64,000 bases of DNA from Methanocorpusculum sp. (GTDB lineage: Archaea > Halobacteriota > Methanomicrobia > Methanomicrobiales > Methanocorpusculaceae). The notes below the pieces were generated by a model. It was given only the letters and a program-made list of their open reading frames with translations, did no database searches and was not told the DNA's origin. A program made the translations under genes and the position numbers. Shown in pieces: positions 1-9,901 of the stretch (positions are counted from its first letter, which is position 1; every line of letters begins with the position of its first letter). Location: positions 33,945 through 97,944 of the forward strand of contig JAFOFB010000008.1 in assembly GCA_017387505.1 (NCBI GenBank), read 5' to 3'.

Positions 1-362
1 AAAATGAGCGGAAGAACAGCCAGGTCCTCTTCGCCATCTACGAGCACAAGCGAAGGGCGCATAGAGTATGCCGCAGAAAGCGCACCCTCAAGTTCTTCAG
101 TAATAGTGCCTGCCGGGTTTTCAACCTCGAAGGTGCGACCTGAAAACTTTGGAAGTGTTACCACATTTGACCGTTTGGTCACTCCGTCAATTACTGAAAC
201 CTCAGGAGTTAGACCATGAAGAAAAGCATTCCGGGTTACAACATCACCCACACAGCAGAAATGACGGACGCGAAGCTCTTCGGAAATATCAGAAAAATCA
301 GGGTAAAGAGAGCCGAACGGCTCTTTAAACAGTCCGCGGCACTCCGGCGGAAGAGTCAGCAT
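1..362 (-). CDS. GTP-dependent dephospho-CoA kinase (DUF359), C-terminus cut by window edge
   Basis: The frame opens with ATG at the complement of 360-362, overlapping the stop of the upstream spt4 gene (TAATG), and runs off the left edge, so only about 120 residues are visible. It begins MLTLPPECRGLFKEPFG and continues with VGDVVTRN, VIDGVTKRS, ENPAGTIT and DGEEDLAVLP. These are characteristic blocks of the archaeal GTP-dependent dephospho-CoA kinase family, which catalyses the last step of coenzyme A synthesis. It is the last visible gene of an operon with spt4, rpoE, a PIN-domain gene and the aIF2-gamma gene. Confidence 0.88.
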   Translation of the reverse strand, partial: MLTLPPECRGLFKEPFGSLYPDFSDISEELRVRHFCCVGDVVTRNAFLHGLTPEVSVIDGVTKRSNVVTLPKFSGRTFEVENPAGTITEELEGALSAAYSMRPSLVLVDGEEDLAVLPLI

Positions 363-580
363 TATCTGACCTTGAGTGCGTAGCGTCCGTTGTACTCGAT
401 GTTCATCTTCTTTGCAACATCGGAGTGGCGGGCGTCAATGATAACGAGGTAGCCGAACCATTCCAGAGTGAGTGCAGAGCCCTGACACTCCGGGCAGATG
501 GTCTTGTCAGCCTCTAAGACCTTGTGACAGTTTCTGCATGCCTGAAGAACTTTCTTCTGGGATGCGCGCTTTGCTGCCAT
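362..580 (-). CDS. spt4: Transcription elongation factor Spt4 (RpoE'')
   Basis: This 72-residue protein carries a zinc ribbon, CRNCHKVLEADKTICPEC, with two CxxC pairs near residues 15-34. It then reads SALTLEWFGYLVIIDARHSDVAKKMNI, the fold seen in archaeal Spt4/RpoE''. Spt4 pairs with Spt5 as a processivity factor on RNA polymerase. Its start abuts the stop of rpoE, a near-universal archaeal gene order. Length is typical of the family. Confidence 0.93.
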   Translation of the reverse strand: MAAKRASQKKVLQACRNCHKVLEADKTICPECQGSALTLEWFGYLVIIDARHSDVAKKMNIEYNGRYALKVR

Positions 581-1146
581 TACTCGGTCTCCTGTTTCTC
601 GCTGTTTCTGTCAGCAACAATCCATGCGAGGTTTCCAAGTCCCGGCTGACGCATGGTTAAACCAATCTTGGACTCACGCGGGTCGCGCTCGTTTAAGGAG
701 AGAGCAACAACACGTGCGCGGACAGTATCACCGACACCGAGAGTTCTTCCGGAATCCTTGCAGACAAGGCGGGAGTTCTTCTCATCGTGGTCAATGTACT
801 CGTCGGAGATCTGACTCATGTGGAGCATTGCATCGATTGGACCAAGGGAAATGAATGCACCAAAGCTGGTGGTTTCAACAACAATTCCCTCGATAACTTC
901 CTGAAGTGCTAAGCGCAGAACTACAGCTTCAAAGTCAACGTCATAGTAAACGCCGCCGTCACTGTAGATGATTTCGCCTTCACCGACACGCTGGACACCA
1001 GTCACAGCGATGAAAATACCCATTTCCTTATCGACACTGCCCTCAAACTGCTCCTGTAAGACGTCTAAAATTACAGTGTTGAGGTCTTCTCCCATGCGCT
1101 CCGGCGGAACTCTGACTTTATCGTTTAATTTCAGTTTGTAATACAT
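580..1146 (-). CDS. rpoE: DNA-directed RNA polymerase subunit E' (Rpo7)
   Basis: I place the start at the ATG giving MYYKLKLNDKVRVPPERMG, because Rpo7 proteins begin there. A longer frame opens at TTG at 1176 inside the upstream gene and adds ten unrelated residues. The 188-residue product has the N-terminal RNP-like domain followed by an S1/OB domain (EGIVVETTSFGAFISLGPIDAMLHMSQI). It forms the polymerase stalk with Rpo4, binding nascent RNA. It sits between the PIN gene and spt4 in one operon. Confidence 0.93.
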   Translation of the reverse strand: MYYKLKLNDKVRVPPERMGEDLNTVILDVLQEQFEGSVDKEMGIFIAVTGVQRVGEGEIIYSDGGVYYDVDFEAVVLRLALQEVIEGIVVETTSFGAFISLGPIDAMLHMSQISDEYIDHDEKNSRLVCKDSGRTLGVGDTVRARVVALSLNERDPRESKIGLTMRQPGLGNLAWIVADRNSEKQETE

Positions 1147-1165
1147 ATGTTTCTCGCTGACTCTT

Positions 1166-1579
1166 TTATTTTCCAATCAACTCAAGCCTGCATCGCGAAC
1201 GCAGGACAACGACCGCTATCTGCTGGTCGAGGAGTTTCTTTTTTAGTTCTCTATCATTTGTCACTACTATAGCATTAATCTCACGTGCATTGGCGACAAC
1301 TTTGTCATCCACAGGGATGTCCTCATCCCATGGCTCAAGAAGCTTGCAGCGGGCGGCAACGGTTAAACCAAACCGTGCGGCAGCCGCTTTCTTCCCGAAG
1401 TTGTTAGTCAGTCCGCGCAGTTCTGCGACAACTTCCGGAAGAACCCATGCGTCGTATGCCCCAAGCAGTTCGGTTAAACCTCCAAAGAGATCAACGCCGA
1501 ACTGCGCCGGCATCATTAATGCGTTAGTATCTAAGACTACGTTTACTCGGTGAGAATTCCCATTCCGATTAAACGCCAT
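1166..1579 (-). CDS. PIN-domain protein, probable RNA-processing nuclease
   Basis: The chosen start, [19 protein letters not shown], follows a GGTGG ribosome binding site by four bases and overlaps the end of the aIF2-gamma gene. The product has the PIN-fold acidic pattern: [11 protein letters not shown] at the N-terminus, [11 protein letters not shown] in the middle and [12 protein letters not shown] near the end. The family includes Mg-dependent RNases. A homologous gene between the aIF2-gamma and rpoE genes is common in euryarchaea and may act in rRNA maturation, as do Fcf1/Utp24-type PIN proteins. No antitoxin gene is adjacent, so a VapC toxin role is unlikely. Confidence 0.8.
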   Translation of the reverse strand: MAFNRNGNSHRVNVVLDTNALMMPAQFGVDLFGGLTELLGAYDAWVLPEVVAELRGLTNNFGKKAAAARFGLTVAARCKLLEPWDEDIPVDDKVVANAREINAIVVTNDRELKKKLLDQQIAVVVLRSRCRLELIGK

Positions 1580-2775
1580 CTTCCACCGACCTGACGGCTT
1601 ATTGCAATACGGGATCCTACTTCCGCACAAACAGGCCGTTTCAGGATAACTTCAACCACATTCTTCTTGGATGCGGTAACCACTCCGACAGTGACTGCAG
1701 TTCCAACAGAGAGCATTAACGGCTCTTTTAAGCGGAGCGGGTCGATATGGAGCTCGGATGCAGAACCGACAACTCTGTCCATTAACTGGACGTTGAACTT
1801 CATCTTGTCCCAGACAGGCGGAAGTTCACCGACAGCCCCTGCAACCTGTCCGACTAAAGTATCGCTCTTGGTAATCGCCGGATCGAGTTTGGTTCCGATA
1901 GCGGCAAGTCCTCCCGGAGTTGCGGTCGGAACTTTGCAGGATGCCTTATTCATAGAGGTGATTTTGGTAACAATCGGCTCCCACTTTGCCTTATTCTCAG
2001 ACATGTACTGTCTTCCCGGGCGGATTTCAATCTCGTCGCCTTCGTGGAACTCTCCGCGGATTAATGAACCGCCGATAACTCCTCCCTTAATCTCCTTCCA
2101 GGAGCTTCCGGGACGGTTGACGTCAAAGGAACGGGCAATGAGCATAATAGGAGATGCCTCGGAATCACGGTCAACATTTGGAATGACAGTGTCTAAAGCA
2201 TCGATTAACATGTTGAAGTTAATCTTCTTCTGTGCGGAAACCGGGATAATCGGTGCGTTTTCTGCGACAGTTCCCTTAACGAATGCCTTAATCTGCTTGT
2301 AGTTTTCAAGAGCCTGCTTCTGCGGCACGACATCAATCTTGTTCTGAACAATTACGATGTTCTTGATGCCGGTAAGCTCTAAAGCCATTAAGTGCTCTTT
2401 GGTCTGCGGCTGCGGGCACGGCTCGTTTGCGGCGATGATAAGCATTGCCCCGTCCATGATTGCAGAACCGGAAAGCATGGTTGCCATTAAGGTCTCGTGA
2501 CCCGGTGCATCAACAAAAGACACTGAACGAACCGGTTCAAGCTTTTCTCCGCAGTTTGGACAGACAGGAGTGTTGGACCAGCCGTCTGCACCGCATTTAT
2601 CACACTTATAGAAAGTTGCGTCAGCGTAACCTAAGCGGATGGAAATTCCGCGCTTAAGCTCTTCGCTGTGGCGGTCAGTCCATGCGCCGGTAAGCTGACC
2701 GACAAGGGTTGTCTTACCATGGTCGACATGGCCGACAACTCCGATATTTACATTGGGTATTGTAGGATCATTCAA
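1543..2775 (-). CDS. eif2g: Translation initiation factor aIF2 subunit gamma
   Basis: This 410-residue GTPase shows GHVDHGKT (G1, residues 15-22), a zinc-binding insert with CDKCGADG and CPNCG, DAPGHE (G3) and QNKID (G4), then the two beta-barrel domains of the EF-Tu superfamily. The gamma subunit is the GTP-binding core of the heterotrimer that delivers initiator Met-tRNA to the small ribosomal subunit. Length and domain order are normal. It is the first gene of the operon leading to Rpo7 and Spt4. Confidence 0.97.
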   Translation of the reverse strand: MNDPTIPNVNIGVVGHVDHGKTTLVGQLTGAWTDRHSEELKRGISIRLGYADATFYKCDKCGADGWSNTPVCPNCGEKLEPVRSVSFVDAPGHETLMATMLSGSAIMDGAMLIIAANEPCPQPQTKEHLMALELTGIKNIVIVQNKIDVVPQKQALENYKQIKAFVKGTVAENAPIIPVSAQKKINFNMLIDALDTVIPNVDRDSEASPIMLIARSFDVNRPGSSWKEIKGGVIGGSLIRGEFHEGDEIEIRPGRQYMSENKAKWEPIVTKITSMNKASCKVPTATPGGLAAIGTKLDPAITKSDTLVGQVAGAVGELPPVWDKMKFNVQLMDRVVGSASELHIDPLRLKEPLMLSVGTAVTVGVVTASKKNVVEVILKRPVCAEVGSRIAISRQVGGRWRLIGMGILTE

Positions 2776-2841
2776 AGTACCAAAACCTCCGTACTCCTTA
2801 TATAATTGTCTTCAAGACAGATATATCTGTGTGGTTACAGA

Positions 2842-3123
2842 TTATCCGCCGCCCTCACAGCTCTGATCAACATTAAGCCATGCAGACTCCTGCATCTCGC
2901 GAAGTTTTTCGCGCTCGTCAATAATCTGCTTTTTGACATCGACATCTGCAGAAGCAGCACGCACTTCTTCGTGGATTTCGACTAACTGGTCGATTCTGTA
3001 CTGAAGACCTGTCGTGTCAATTTCGGCGAATGTGTGTCCGTCGATTTCAGAGAAGGAGACAATTTTTCCAACGGTTCCGGTACGAGAGTAGCGTACCGTC
3101 TGACCGATTTCAAATCCGCTCAT
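2842..3123 (-). CDS. DUF2098 family protein
   Basis: The frame extends upstream to 3366, but that part overlaps the aglB end and is not protein-like, so I start at MSGFEIGQTVRYSRTGTVGK. The 93-residue product matches the methanogen DUF2098 pattern of a short SH3-like module (VRYSRTGTVGKIVSF, then IDTTGLQYR) followed by a charged helical tail. The function is unknown to me. It lies between the aIF2-gamma gene and aglB, in the same orientation as both. Confidence 0.75.
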   Translation of the reverse strand: MSGFEIGQTVRYSRTGTVGKIVSFSEIDGHTFAEIDTTGLQYRIDQLVEIHEEVRAASADVDVKKQIIDEREKLREMQESAWLNVDQSCEGGG

Positions 3124-3178
3124 ATATACGTATATCTTCGGTGTGTAAGCGGATAAAGTTGTGGATTGAAAAAGAGGG

Positions 3179-5779
3179 TTAGTTGATGGAAAGGCCGTTC
3201 TGTACTGCCTTCTCAGAGACGGTAAAGGTCTGGCCGCTTCCTTCAATTTTGTAGACACCGGTCTTGATTTCACCAGTCTGTCCGGTTGCGTACGGTACAA
3301 CAAACTGACCGTTTTCGCTGACCTGTCTGTAGGTGAATGTTCTGCCGTTGTTGGTTGTGACATCAATCGAGATGATACCGTTTCCTTTGATGACAGCGCC
3401 TTTTACGTACTCGAAGGTCTTAACCCAGGCAGTTCCGCCGCCGTTTGGTTCGGTTACATAGTAAGAGTATCCATCAGCCGGAATAACATAGGTGTCTGAT
3501 TCATAGACAATACGGAAGTGCTTGAGTGCCGAAACATCTGCATTCGGATCGAAGTAATCAGTTACCTGTGTTGGAACAGAGATGACGTATGCATACTTAC
3601 CTGCGGCAGTGTTTGAGCTCTGTGCATTGTAATCATTTGCCATCTTCCATGCATCATCAGCATTTGCGTAGGATTTGGTGTAGGTGATAACCGGATATCC
3701 GTATCCTGCAGAACTGTCGGTTAAGACAAGAACAACCGAGCCTGCTTCAGTATAAGAACCGTCAAAGTTCTGGAGGCGGGCAGTTAATGTGTTATAGTAC
3801 TTTTCTGTCTGAGCACTGACAACAGAGTACGAACCGGTCGAGCTCTGCTGTAACAGATAAGTGTAGAACGGAGTTGTCTGTAACTCGGTATCTGCCCATA
3901 TAGCCATCGCACCAAATTTGCTTCCTGCCATCTGGTAGTCAGTCATGACATACTTGGTTCCAAGGTAGTCAAGCTTTTCAACAACTGCATCTTCATCCGT
4001 TGCTGTTAAGACCTGAGCTGCACCGTACTCTCCAGCGACTCCTGCCTGGAACGGGTTGCTGTTTGGAATACGCTCACCAATCGTTGTGATGTAGTGTCCG
4101 TAATCCCACCAGGACATGACACCATATGCTTCAGACGGGTAAGAGAAGCCTTCTCCATCATAGAGTTTATAGTAGTCAACACCTGTTTCCGGAGTTCCAT
4201 CAACAAGCCATTCTGTTGCTTCAATCCAGTCTTTTTCTGTTCCGCCTGCTTCACCATAGACAGAAGCAGTGCTGACAGCAGATACAGCAGACATGCCTGT
4301 AAAGATGAGAGCAACAATAACTATGACTGCAAGAAGACCGATTTTTAAGACATCTGGTTTGTCAGATGCAGTGGTGACAACTTTTCTGCTTTTCTTTCCT
4401 ACTGATACTTCTGTCTGCTGTTTTTTACCGAAGAGTTTTGCAACTTCTGCTCCTGCAAAAGATATTGCCCATGAGACGCAGACTGCGGCAAGGAGCGCGA
4501 TGTTTACTGCAAAGAAGTACTCCCAGCGAATGTGAGCAACTGTTGCGAGGAACATGAAGAGAGACCAGATAAGCACGAAGAGTGCTGCTGGTGTCTCGCG
4601 GCGGATGACATTCCAGACAAGAACAGCAAAACCTCCAAGTGCTAAGATGATGGACCATCCAAATGAGGATACAGCCTGAGAGATGCTCCAGGAAGACATT
4701 TCCTGAACTGTGGCCGCTGTTGCATTGTTGGTGAAGAAACCAAGAAGGTTAGAAATCATTCCTCCAAATAAATCAGGCAGAATAATCCACATGGCAAGGA
4801 TTCCAACAACAGCAACTCCTGCGATTGATGCAAGATAAATATACCATGGTTTCCCAATTTTGGCAATAAATCTCTGCAGAACGTAAAGGAATACTGTTCC
4901 TAAAATTACAAGAATCTGTGCGATAAGAAGAGCGATAGAGTAACTGGCAAAACCAAAACTGAAATCTCTGACTCCATAAATAAGGAGACCAATTACTGCG
5001 ATACCAAACGTCAGGATATTTAAGACGAGGAGATATTCAGTTGGTCTGCCTGATTTGAAATCAAGTATGAACTGAACAAGCGTGAAGATTGCGGCAAAGA
5101 GACCGAAAGCCACAAGCGTTGTCATGGTAAGAAGTCCGAGGAAATATGCAATACCAGATACTATTCCAAGAATCAGTGGAAGCTTCATACCTGATTTATC
5201 CTTGAGTGAAATCTCTTTTCCATGTAAGTTAGCTAAAGCTAACACATAGCAAAGTGCAAAGAGTGCTGAGAAGAGAGTCTCTGCCACATGGTGGTCAAAG
5301 TGTCCATAGATTGAACGGGCAAAGAACTGACCTCCAATAACTGCGATAAAGAGACCTGCAAGAAGTCCTGTCTTCCAGTCTCCAAGTTTTTTTCCAAGGA
5401 AGAACATAACAGGAACCATCAGAGCACCAAGAACTGCAGGTGTCCAGGATACTGCATCAATTAATGCGACACGACCTGCATCCCCTGCAAAGAGACCGAA
5501 GAACGCAGAAATATAGGTAAACAGCAGACCCCAGACAATATCCTGTCCTGTCGGGAACAGTGTCATCGGTTCAAAGAAGATGAAGCCGCCTGAAGCTAAC
5601 AGCACTTCAACCAGACGCAGGTTGTACCATGCATCAGGCCCTGCAATCATGTCACCTGTTCCAACGAGATCTCCCATTGGAAGGAGACGGATTGCCAAAG
5701 CGATTACGGTTAAAAGGAGAACTGAGGCTCCAATTATTCCGTATCTGCATTTTTTATTATTCCAGAAACTGAAATCCAT
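3179..5779 (-). CDS. aglB: Oligosaccharyltransferase AglB (STT3 family)
   Basis: The 866-residue protein has an N-terminal half with about 13 membrane segments and a C-terminal extracellular domain. The loop with GPDAWYNLRLVE supplies the first acidic motif, YGHFDHHVAE the second, and the hallmark MSWWDYGHYIT lies near residue 550. AglB transfers lipid-linked glycan to Asn in N-x-S/T sequons outside the membrane. The convergent/divergent neighbours are a GT2 enzyme and the hexosamine pathway genes, consistent with a glycan-building locus. The last 150 residues form a beta-rich domain. Confidence 0.97.
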   Translation of the reverse strand: MDFSFWNNKKCRYGIIGASVLLLTVIALAIRLLPMGDLVGTGDMIAGPDAWYNLRLVEVLLASGGFIFFEPMTLFPTGQDIVWGLLFTYISAFFGLFAGDAGRVALIDAVSWTPAVLGALMVPVMFFLGKKLGDWKTGLLAGLFIAVIGGQFFARSIYGHFDHHVAETLFSALFALCYVLALANLHGKEISLKDKSGMKLPLILGIVSGIAYFLGLLTMTTLVAFGLFAAIFTLVQFILDFKSGRPTEYLLVLNILTFGIAVIGLLIYGVRDFSFGFASYSIALLIAQILVILGTVFLYVLQRFIAKIGKPWYIYLASIAGVAVVGILAMWIILPDLFGGMISNLLGFFTNNATAATVQEMSSWSISQAVSSFGWSIILALGGFAVLVWNVIRRETPAALFVLIWSLFMFLATVAHIRWEYFFAVNIALLAAVCVSWAISFAGAEVAKLFGKKQQTEVSVGKKSRKVVTTASDKPDVLKIGLLAVIVIVALIFTGMSAVSAVSTASVYGEAGGTEKDWIEATEWLVDGTPETGVDYYKLYDGEGFSYPSEAYGVMSWWDYGHYITTIGERIPNSNPFQAGVAGEYGAAQVLTATDEDAVVEKLDYLGTKYVMTDYQMAGSKFGAMAIWADTELQTTPFYTYLLQQSSTGSYSVVSAQTEKYYNTLTARLQNFDGSYTEAGSVVLVLTDSSAGYGYPVITYTKSYANADDAWKMANDYNAQSSNTAAGKYAYVISVPTQVTDYFDPNADVSALKHFRIVYESDTYVIPADGYSYYVTEPNGGGTAWVKTFEYVKGAVIKGNGIISIDVTTNNGRTFTYRQVSENGQFVVPYATGQTGEIKTGVYKIEGSGQTFTVSEKAVQNGLSIN

Positions 5780-5895
5780 AATCTCACGTGATTTTGTAGA
5801 TATGTATATTTTGGAATCAATACGTGATAAACTAGGTGGATGATTACTGCCGTCAATTCTATATTATGTGAAAAGTAATAGATTACAGAATAAGG

Positions 5896-7032
5896 ATGCC
5901 TGTTTCATATTACATTCTCTTTGCCGGAATATTTCTGGTTCTGCTTGCGGCAGTCCCGTATGTGGTTTATCTTTTCGGGATGACGTTCGGGAAAAAAATA
6001 GAACCAATTAATCTTGATTCCAAAACAGAACGGCCCAACATATCGATTGTTGTTTGTGCGTACAATGAAGAAAGAACAATTACTGATAAAATCAAGAGTA
6101 TTTCTAATTGTACTTACCCTAAAGATAAAATTGAGTTTATCCTTGTAGTTGATTGTGCAGATGACAATACCGTATCTGTCGCACAGGATGCACTGAATAA
6201 TGTAAAGTTTAAGTGGATTATTCACGAGAATGAAAAACGGAGCGGTAAGAACGGCTCATTCAATAATGGTATGAAAATTGCATCCAACAACATTATTATT
6301 GATAGTGATGCGGATGTTGAATGGGAAAAAAATTCAATCGAACTATTAGTCAGACGTTTAATTCAGGATGAGAACATTGCTGTTGTCAGTGGTGACCTTC
6401 AGCCGAGAGTAAATGGAGAAATGACAAGCTCTCTTGAAAAAACATATCGCTCCTATTTTGGAAAGATGTCTGAATGGGAGGGTGCAAATGATGCAACCTA
6501 TATCATCAATGGATGTCTTTTAGCACTTAGACGTGATGTGATTGAGGAAATCACAACATGCATTGGACCAGATGATGCAAATATTGCTTTTGTAGCTATT
6601 CGTAAGGGATATCGTATTCTATATGATGGGGCGGCAAAAGTCTATGAAGACATTCCTGAGTCTATGAAAAAACAGTATTCTCAAAAAGCCCGCAGAGCAA
6701 AAGGCATCATTCAGGCAACTCTGGCAAACAAAGACCTCATGAAACAGAAGCGTATATTTTCGCGCGTGTTTTATCCACTTCGTATTTGGATGTATGTTGT
6801 AACTCCAACACTTTTCTTTATTGGAACATTAGCAGCATTTATTGGACTGTTGTTATCTTTCCCGCTGCTTGCAGTTTTAGCGGCAATTTTTTTGGTGCTG
6901 ATTCTCAGATTTGGAAAGAACACTCTGATAACCTCATTCATCACAAACCAGTTCTATCTCTTCATGGGACTTTACTCCCGAAGAAAAGATGCAGTTATCT
7001 GGCAAAGTACATCTAAAAAAGTTGGAGAGTAA
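5896..7032 (+). CDS. Membrane-bound family 2 glycosyltransferase
   Basis: The 378-residue protein has an N-terminal membrane anchor (residues 5-30), a GT2 catalytic domain and two or three C-terminal membrane segments (about 285-345). Key motifs are CAYNEE (54-59), DSDAD (136-140, metal/nucleotide binding) and QKARRAKG (263-270, the QxxRW-like acceptor motif). The acceptor cannot be read from sequence. Its position between aglB and glmS suggests assembly of an N-linked or surface glycan. It is transcribed divergently from aglB with an AT-rich promoter near 5855-5870. Confidence 0.85.
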   Translation: MPVSYYILFAGIFLVLLAAVPYVVYLFGMTFGKKIEPINLDSKTERPNISIVVCAYNEERTITDKIKSISNCTYPKDKIEFILVVDCADDNTVSVAQDALNNVKFKWIIHENEKRSGKNGSFNNGMKIASNNIIIDSDADVEWEKNSIELLVRRLIQDENIAVVSGDLQPRVNGEMTSSLEKTYRSYFGKMSEWEGANDATYIINGCLLALRRDVIEEITTCIGPDDANIAFVAIRKGYRILYDGAAKVYEDIPESMKKQYSQKARRAKGIIQATLANKDLMKQKRIFSRVFYPLRIWMYVVTPTLFFIGTLAAFIGLLLSFPLLAVLAAIFLVLILRFGKNTLITSFITNQFYLFMGLYSRRKDAVIWQSTSKKVGE

Positions 7033-8772
7033 TTACTCCACCGTCACACTTTTTGCAAGGTTTCTCGGCATATCAACATCCGTATCTAAAGCAACAGCCG
7101 TCTTGTATGCCAGCATCTGTAAAACCACAGACGCTAAAATAACACCTGCTGTTTCAGAAACCTTTGGAATCGGCAGATACACATCTGCAATCTCTTCTGC
7201 ATCAATATCCCTAATCTCACCGATAACAACCTCCGGAGCAGAGCGCGCTTTAATCTCCTTTAGATTTGACATCATCACAGGATATGTAATTCCCGAAAGA
7301 CACACAGCAACAACCGGTGTCTTTTCTGAGAGAAGCGCAAACGGCCCATGCTTTAACTCCCCTGCCGCATATCCTTCTGCGTGGATATAGGAAATCTCCT
7401 TCATCTTAAGTGCTCCTTCAAGAGCGATTGGATAACTTAAACCGCGTCCCACATACAGAAGTGTTGAAGCATCTTTTACGAGTTCAACTGCCTTGTCAAC
7501 ATCACAGTCCAGAACTTCCGGCAGGTAACGCTGGATTTCAACGACTGCCCCCTCAAGTTTTCCTCCAGATATGATGTTTACGATTTCCATGAATGCAGCG
7601 ACCTGTGCTGTAAATGACTTGGTTGCAGCGACAGACACCTCAGGACCTGCTCTGGTGTAAAGAGTGGTCTCTGAAACTCTGGTGAGTGAACTTCCAAGAA
7701 CGTTGGTAAGACAGAATGTTTTTGCTCCCTTTTCCCGTGCGATTTTTAATGCGTAAATTGTATCCGCAGTCTCGCCGGACTGAGACACAGCAATCACAAC
7801 ATCATTTTTCGGTGTCGGATAGTACTTGAACTCGGATGCCAGAACAACGCGCGTTGGAATTTCGCAGACTGTTTCCATCAGATATGCGAAAACATTTGAT
7901 GCATTAGCTGATGTTCCGCAGGCAACAATTGTTACAGAACGGGCATCACGCAGGCGGCAGAGAGGAGATGGATTTTCAGCAATCGAGTTTACTGTGTTTG
8001 AGAAAACTTCCGGCTGTTCGAACATCTCTTTGAGCATGTAGTGCGCAAAACCGCCTTTTCTAACGTCTGCTGCATCCCACTCAAGTGTCGATACCTTGCG
8101 GACAATCTCTTCTCCGTCATGATAAATCCTGTAACCCGCAGGAGTTACCTCTGCAAGATCTCCATCTTCGAGATACACAACACTTCGTGTGTAGTCAAGA
8201 ATCGGCAGACCATCAGATGCGAACACATACTCGTTGTCCCCAATACCAAGGGCAAGCGGACTTCCCATGCGGGCTGCAACAATCTCCTGAGTCCCTTCAG
8301 CGATTACTAATATCGCATATGCTCCCTCTAACAGAGGCAGAATTTTGGATACTGCTTCACGCAGGTTTCCTGCGTACTGCTCTTCGATTAAATGCGGAAT
8401 GACTTCCGTATCTGTCTCGGACACGAAGGTATGTCCGCGATTTTGCAGCTCACGCTTTAACTCTGCGTAGTTTTCGATGATTCCGTTATGAACAACAGCA
8501 ATCTTTCCAGTGCAGTCTGTAAACGGGTGTGCATTGGTTTTGCTTGGAACACCATGAGTTGCCCAGCGTGTATGTCCGATTCCGCATGTCCCTTTAAGGT
8601 TTACTGCATCCTTTGCAGCAGATATTTTCCCGGTCTCTTTGAAGAGAGTGATTTCCGGAGATACAGCAGCAATTCCAAATGAATCATACCCGCGGTACTC
8701 AAGGCGCAGAAGACCTTCCATACATACATTTGCCGCATTCCGATAGCCGATGTATCCAACGATACCGCACAT
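7033..8772 (-). CDS. glmS: Glutamine-fructose-6-phosphate aminotransferase GlmS
   Basis: This 579-residue enzyme starts MCGIVGYIG, with Cys2 as the expected glutaminase nucleophile after Met removal. It continues with GHTRWATHG and HNGIIENY in the glutaminase domain. Two SIS domains follow, with SQSGETADT and VGRGLSYPIALEGALKMKEISYIHAEG. It makes glucosamine-6-phosphate, the first step to UDP-GlcNAc. It is convergent with the GT2 gene and adjacent to the nucleotidyltransferase genes. The C-terminus ends PRNLAKSVTVE, as in intact enzymes. Confidence 0.97.
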   Translation of the reverse strand: MCGIVGYIGYRNAANVCMEGLLRLEYRGYDSFGIAAVSPEITLFKETGKISAAKDAVNLKGTCGIGHTRWATHGVPSKTNAHPFTDCTGKIAVVHNGIIENYAELKRELQNRGHTFVSETDTEVIPHLIEEQYAGNLREAVSKILPLLEGAYAILVIAEGTQEIVAARMGSPLALGIGDNEYVFASDGLPILDYTRSVVYLEDGDLAEVTPAGYRIYHDGEEIVRKVSTLEWDAADVRKGGFAHYMLKEMFEQPEVFSNTVNSIAENPSPLCRLRDARSVTIVACGTSANASNVFAYLMETVCEIPTRVVLASEFKYYPTPKNDVVIAVSQSGETADTIYALKIAREKGAKTFCLTNVLGSSLTRVSETTLYTRAGPEVSVAATKSFTAQVAAFMEIVNIISGGKLEGAVVEIQRYLPEVLDCDVDKAVELVKDASTLLYVGRGLSYPIALEGALKMKEISYIHAEGYAAGELKHGPFALLSEKTPVVAVCLSGITYPVMMSNLKEIKARSAPEVVIGEIRDIDAEEIADVYLPIPKVSETAGVILASVVLQMLAYKTAVALDTDVDMPRNLAKSVTVE

Positions 8773-8773
8773 C

Positions 8774-9901
8774 TCACATCACCCGTGTATCGTTCGGGAT
8801 TTCTGTTTCAATCAGACGTCCGCCGTCGATTTCCACATTGTTTCCGATAACAGCTCCGCGAAGACGTGTGAATGCCCCAACAGTTGTTCTGTCTCCGATA
8901 ACAGCTCCAAAACCATATGAGGATGTTCCAACCTGCTCTAAGGAACATCCCTCTCCGATAATTGAGTCAACAACTCTCGACTGTGCACCGATTACTGTAT
9001 CAGACATGACGATAGAGTTTTTGAGATATGTAAACGGCTCAACAGTTACACGGGCTCCAAGGGCTGTTCCAGCCTCAATACAAACATTTGGATGAATCTC
9101 ACAGTCGTCTCCTATAACGGCCGGACCGTTAATCACAGTGCCGGGACCAACTTTTACATTCTTTCCAAGAACAACATGTCCTCTGATTACTGCACGCTGA
9201 TCTACCGATCCGCGGATGATAGGTTTCTGTTTTCCAAGGAGGTAGCGGTTCAGTTCAAGCAGGTCTGTAAAACAGTCTGCATCATACCATCCTTTGGCCT
9301 CAACAACTTTGACATTGTGTCCTGTATAGGGCATGTCATTTACAATTTTGTCAGGCTCATCTATTTCGAAGAACGCCTCATAGAGTTTCTTTCCCAGAAT
9401 ATATGCCCCGGTCTCAACCAGCGAGCCGGACGGAACATCATGCGCATGCATGTTTGTAGAACAGAGGATACCCTCCTTTTGTGTAATCACTCCATAATCC
9501 CATGGACGCTTGTGCGGGGCAACAAGTGCTCCGTTCTCTTCACGGATAAGTGCGCGGATTGATTCTGCATTTACATAATTGTCTCCCGGGACAATCAGGA
9601 GACGGTCTGCTGTAACCTCTGATTTTGCGCAGGACACCGCATGGAATGTTCCAAGCTGTTTGCTCTGCACAACAGTTTTAACCGGAACCGGATACGTGTT
9701 TAGGAACTTTAAGACCTGTTCTTTTTTGTATCCAACAACAACAGTGATGTCACGTATTCCGGCACCGACCACAGCATCTAAGACATGCTCCAAGATTGGG
9801 CGGTTTCCTGCAGGAAGGAGAACCTTTGGACGGTTCTTGGTGAGAGGCCTAAGACGCATGCCTTCACCTGCTGCTAAAACAACTGCCTGAATGCTCATCA
9901 C
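8774..9901 (-). CDS. GlmU-like sugar-1-phosphate nucleotidyltransferase
   Basis: The 375-residue protein joins an N-terminal nucleotidyltransferase (VVLAAGEGMRLRPLTKNRPKVLLP, residues 7-30) to a C-terminal left-handed beta-helix built from hexapeptide repeats (about 240-370). Such proteins in archaea act as UDP-GlcNAc or dTDP-sugar pyrophosphorylases, with acetyltransferase activity in the helix. It overlaps the start of a paralogous gene by four bases, so the two are translationally linked. Substrates of the two copies may differ (GlcNAc versus glucose); sequence alone does not decide. Confidence 0.88.
   Translation of the reverse strand: MMSIQAVVLAAGEGMRLRPLTKNRPKVLLPAGNRPILEHVLDAVVGAGIRDITVVVGYKKEQVLKFLNTYPVPVKTVVQSKQLGTFHAVSCAKSEVTADRLLIVPGDNYVNAESIRALIREENGALVAPHKRPWDYGVITQKEGILCSTNMHAHDVPSGSLVETGAYILGKKLYEAFFEIDEPDKIVNDMPYTGHNVKVVEAKGWYDADCFTDLLELNRYLLGKQKPIIRGSVDQRAVIRGHVVLGKNVKVGPGTVINGPAVIGDDCEIHPNVCIEAGTALGARVTVEPFTYLKNSIVMSDTVIGAQSRVVDSIIGEGCSLEQVGTSSYGFGAVIGDRTTVGAFTRLRGAVIGNNVEIDGGRLIETEIPNDTRVM

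Noticed and set aside
1166..1579. PIN protein as a VapC toxin
   Set aside because: No VapB-like gene is adjacent and the position between aIF2-gamma and rpoE genes is a conserved informational context.
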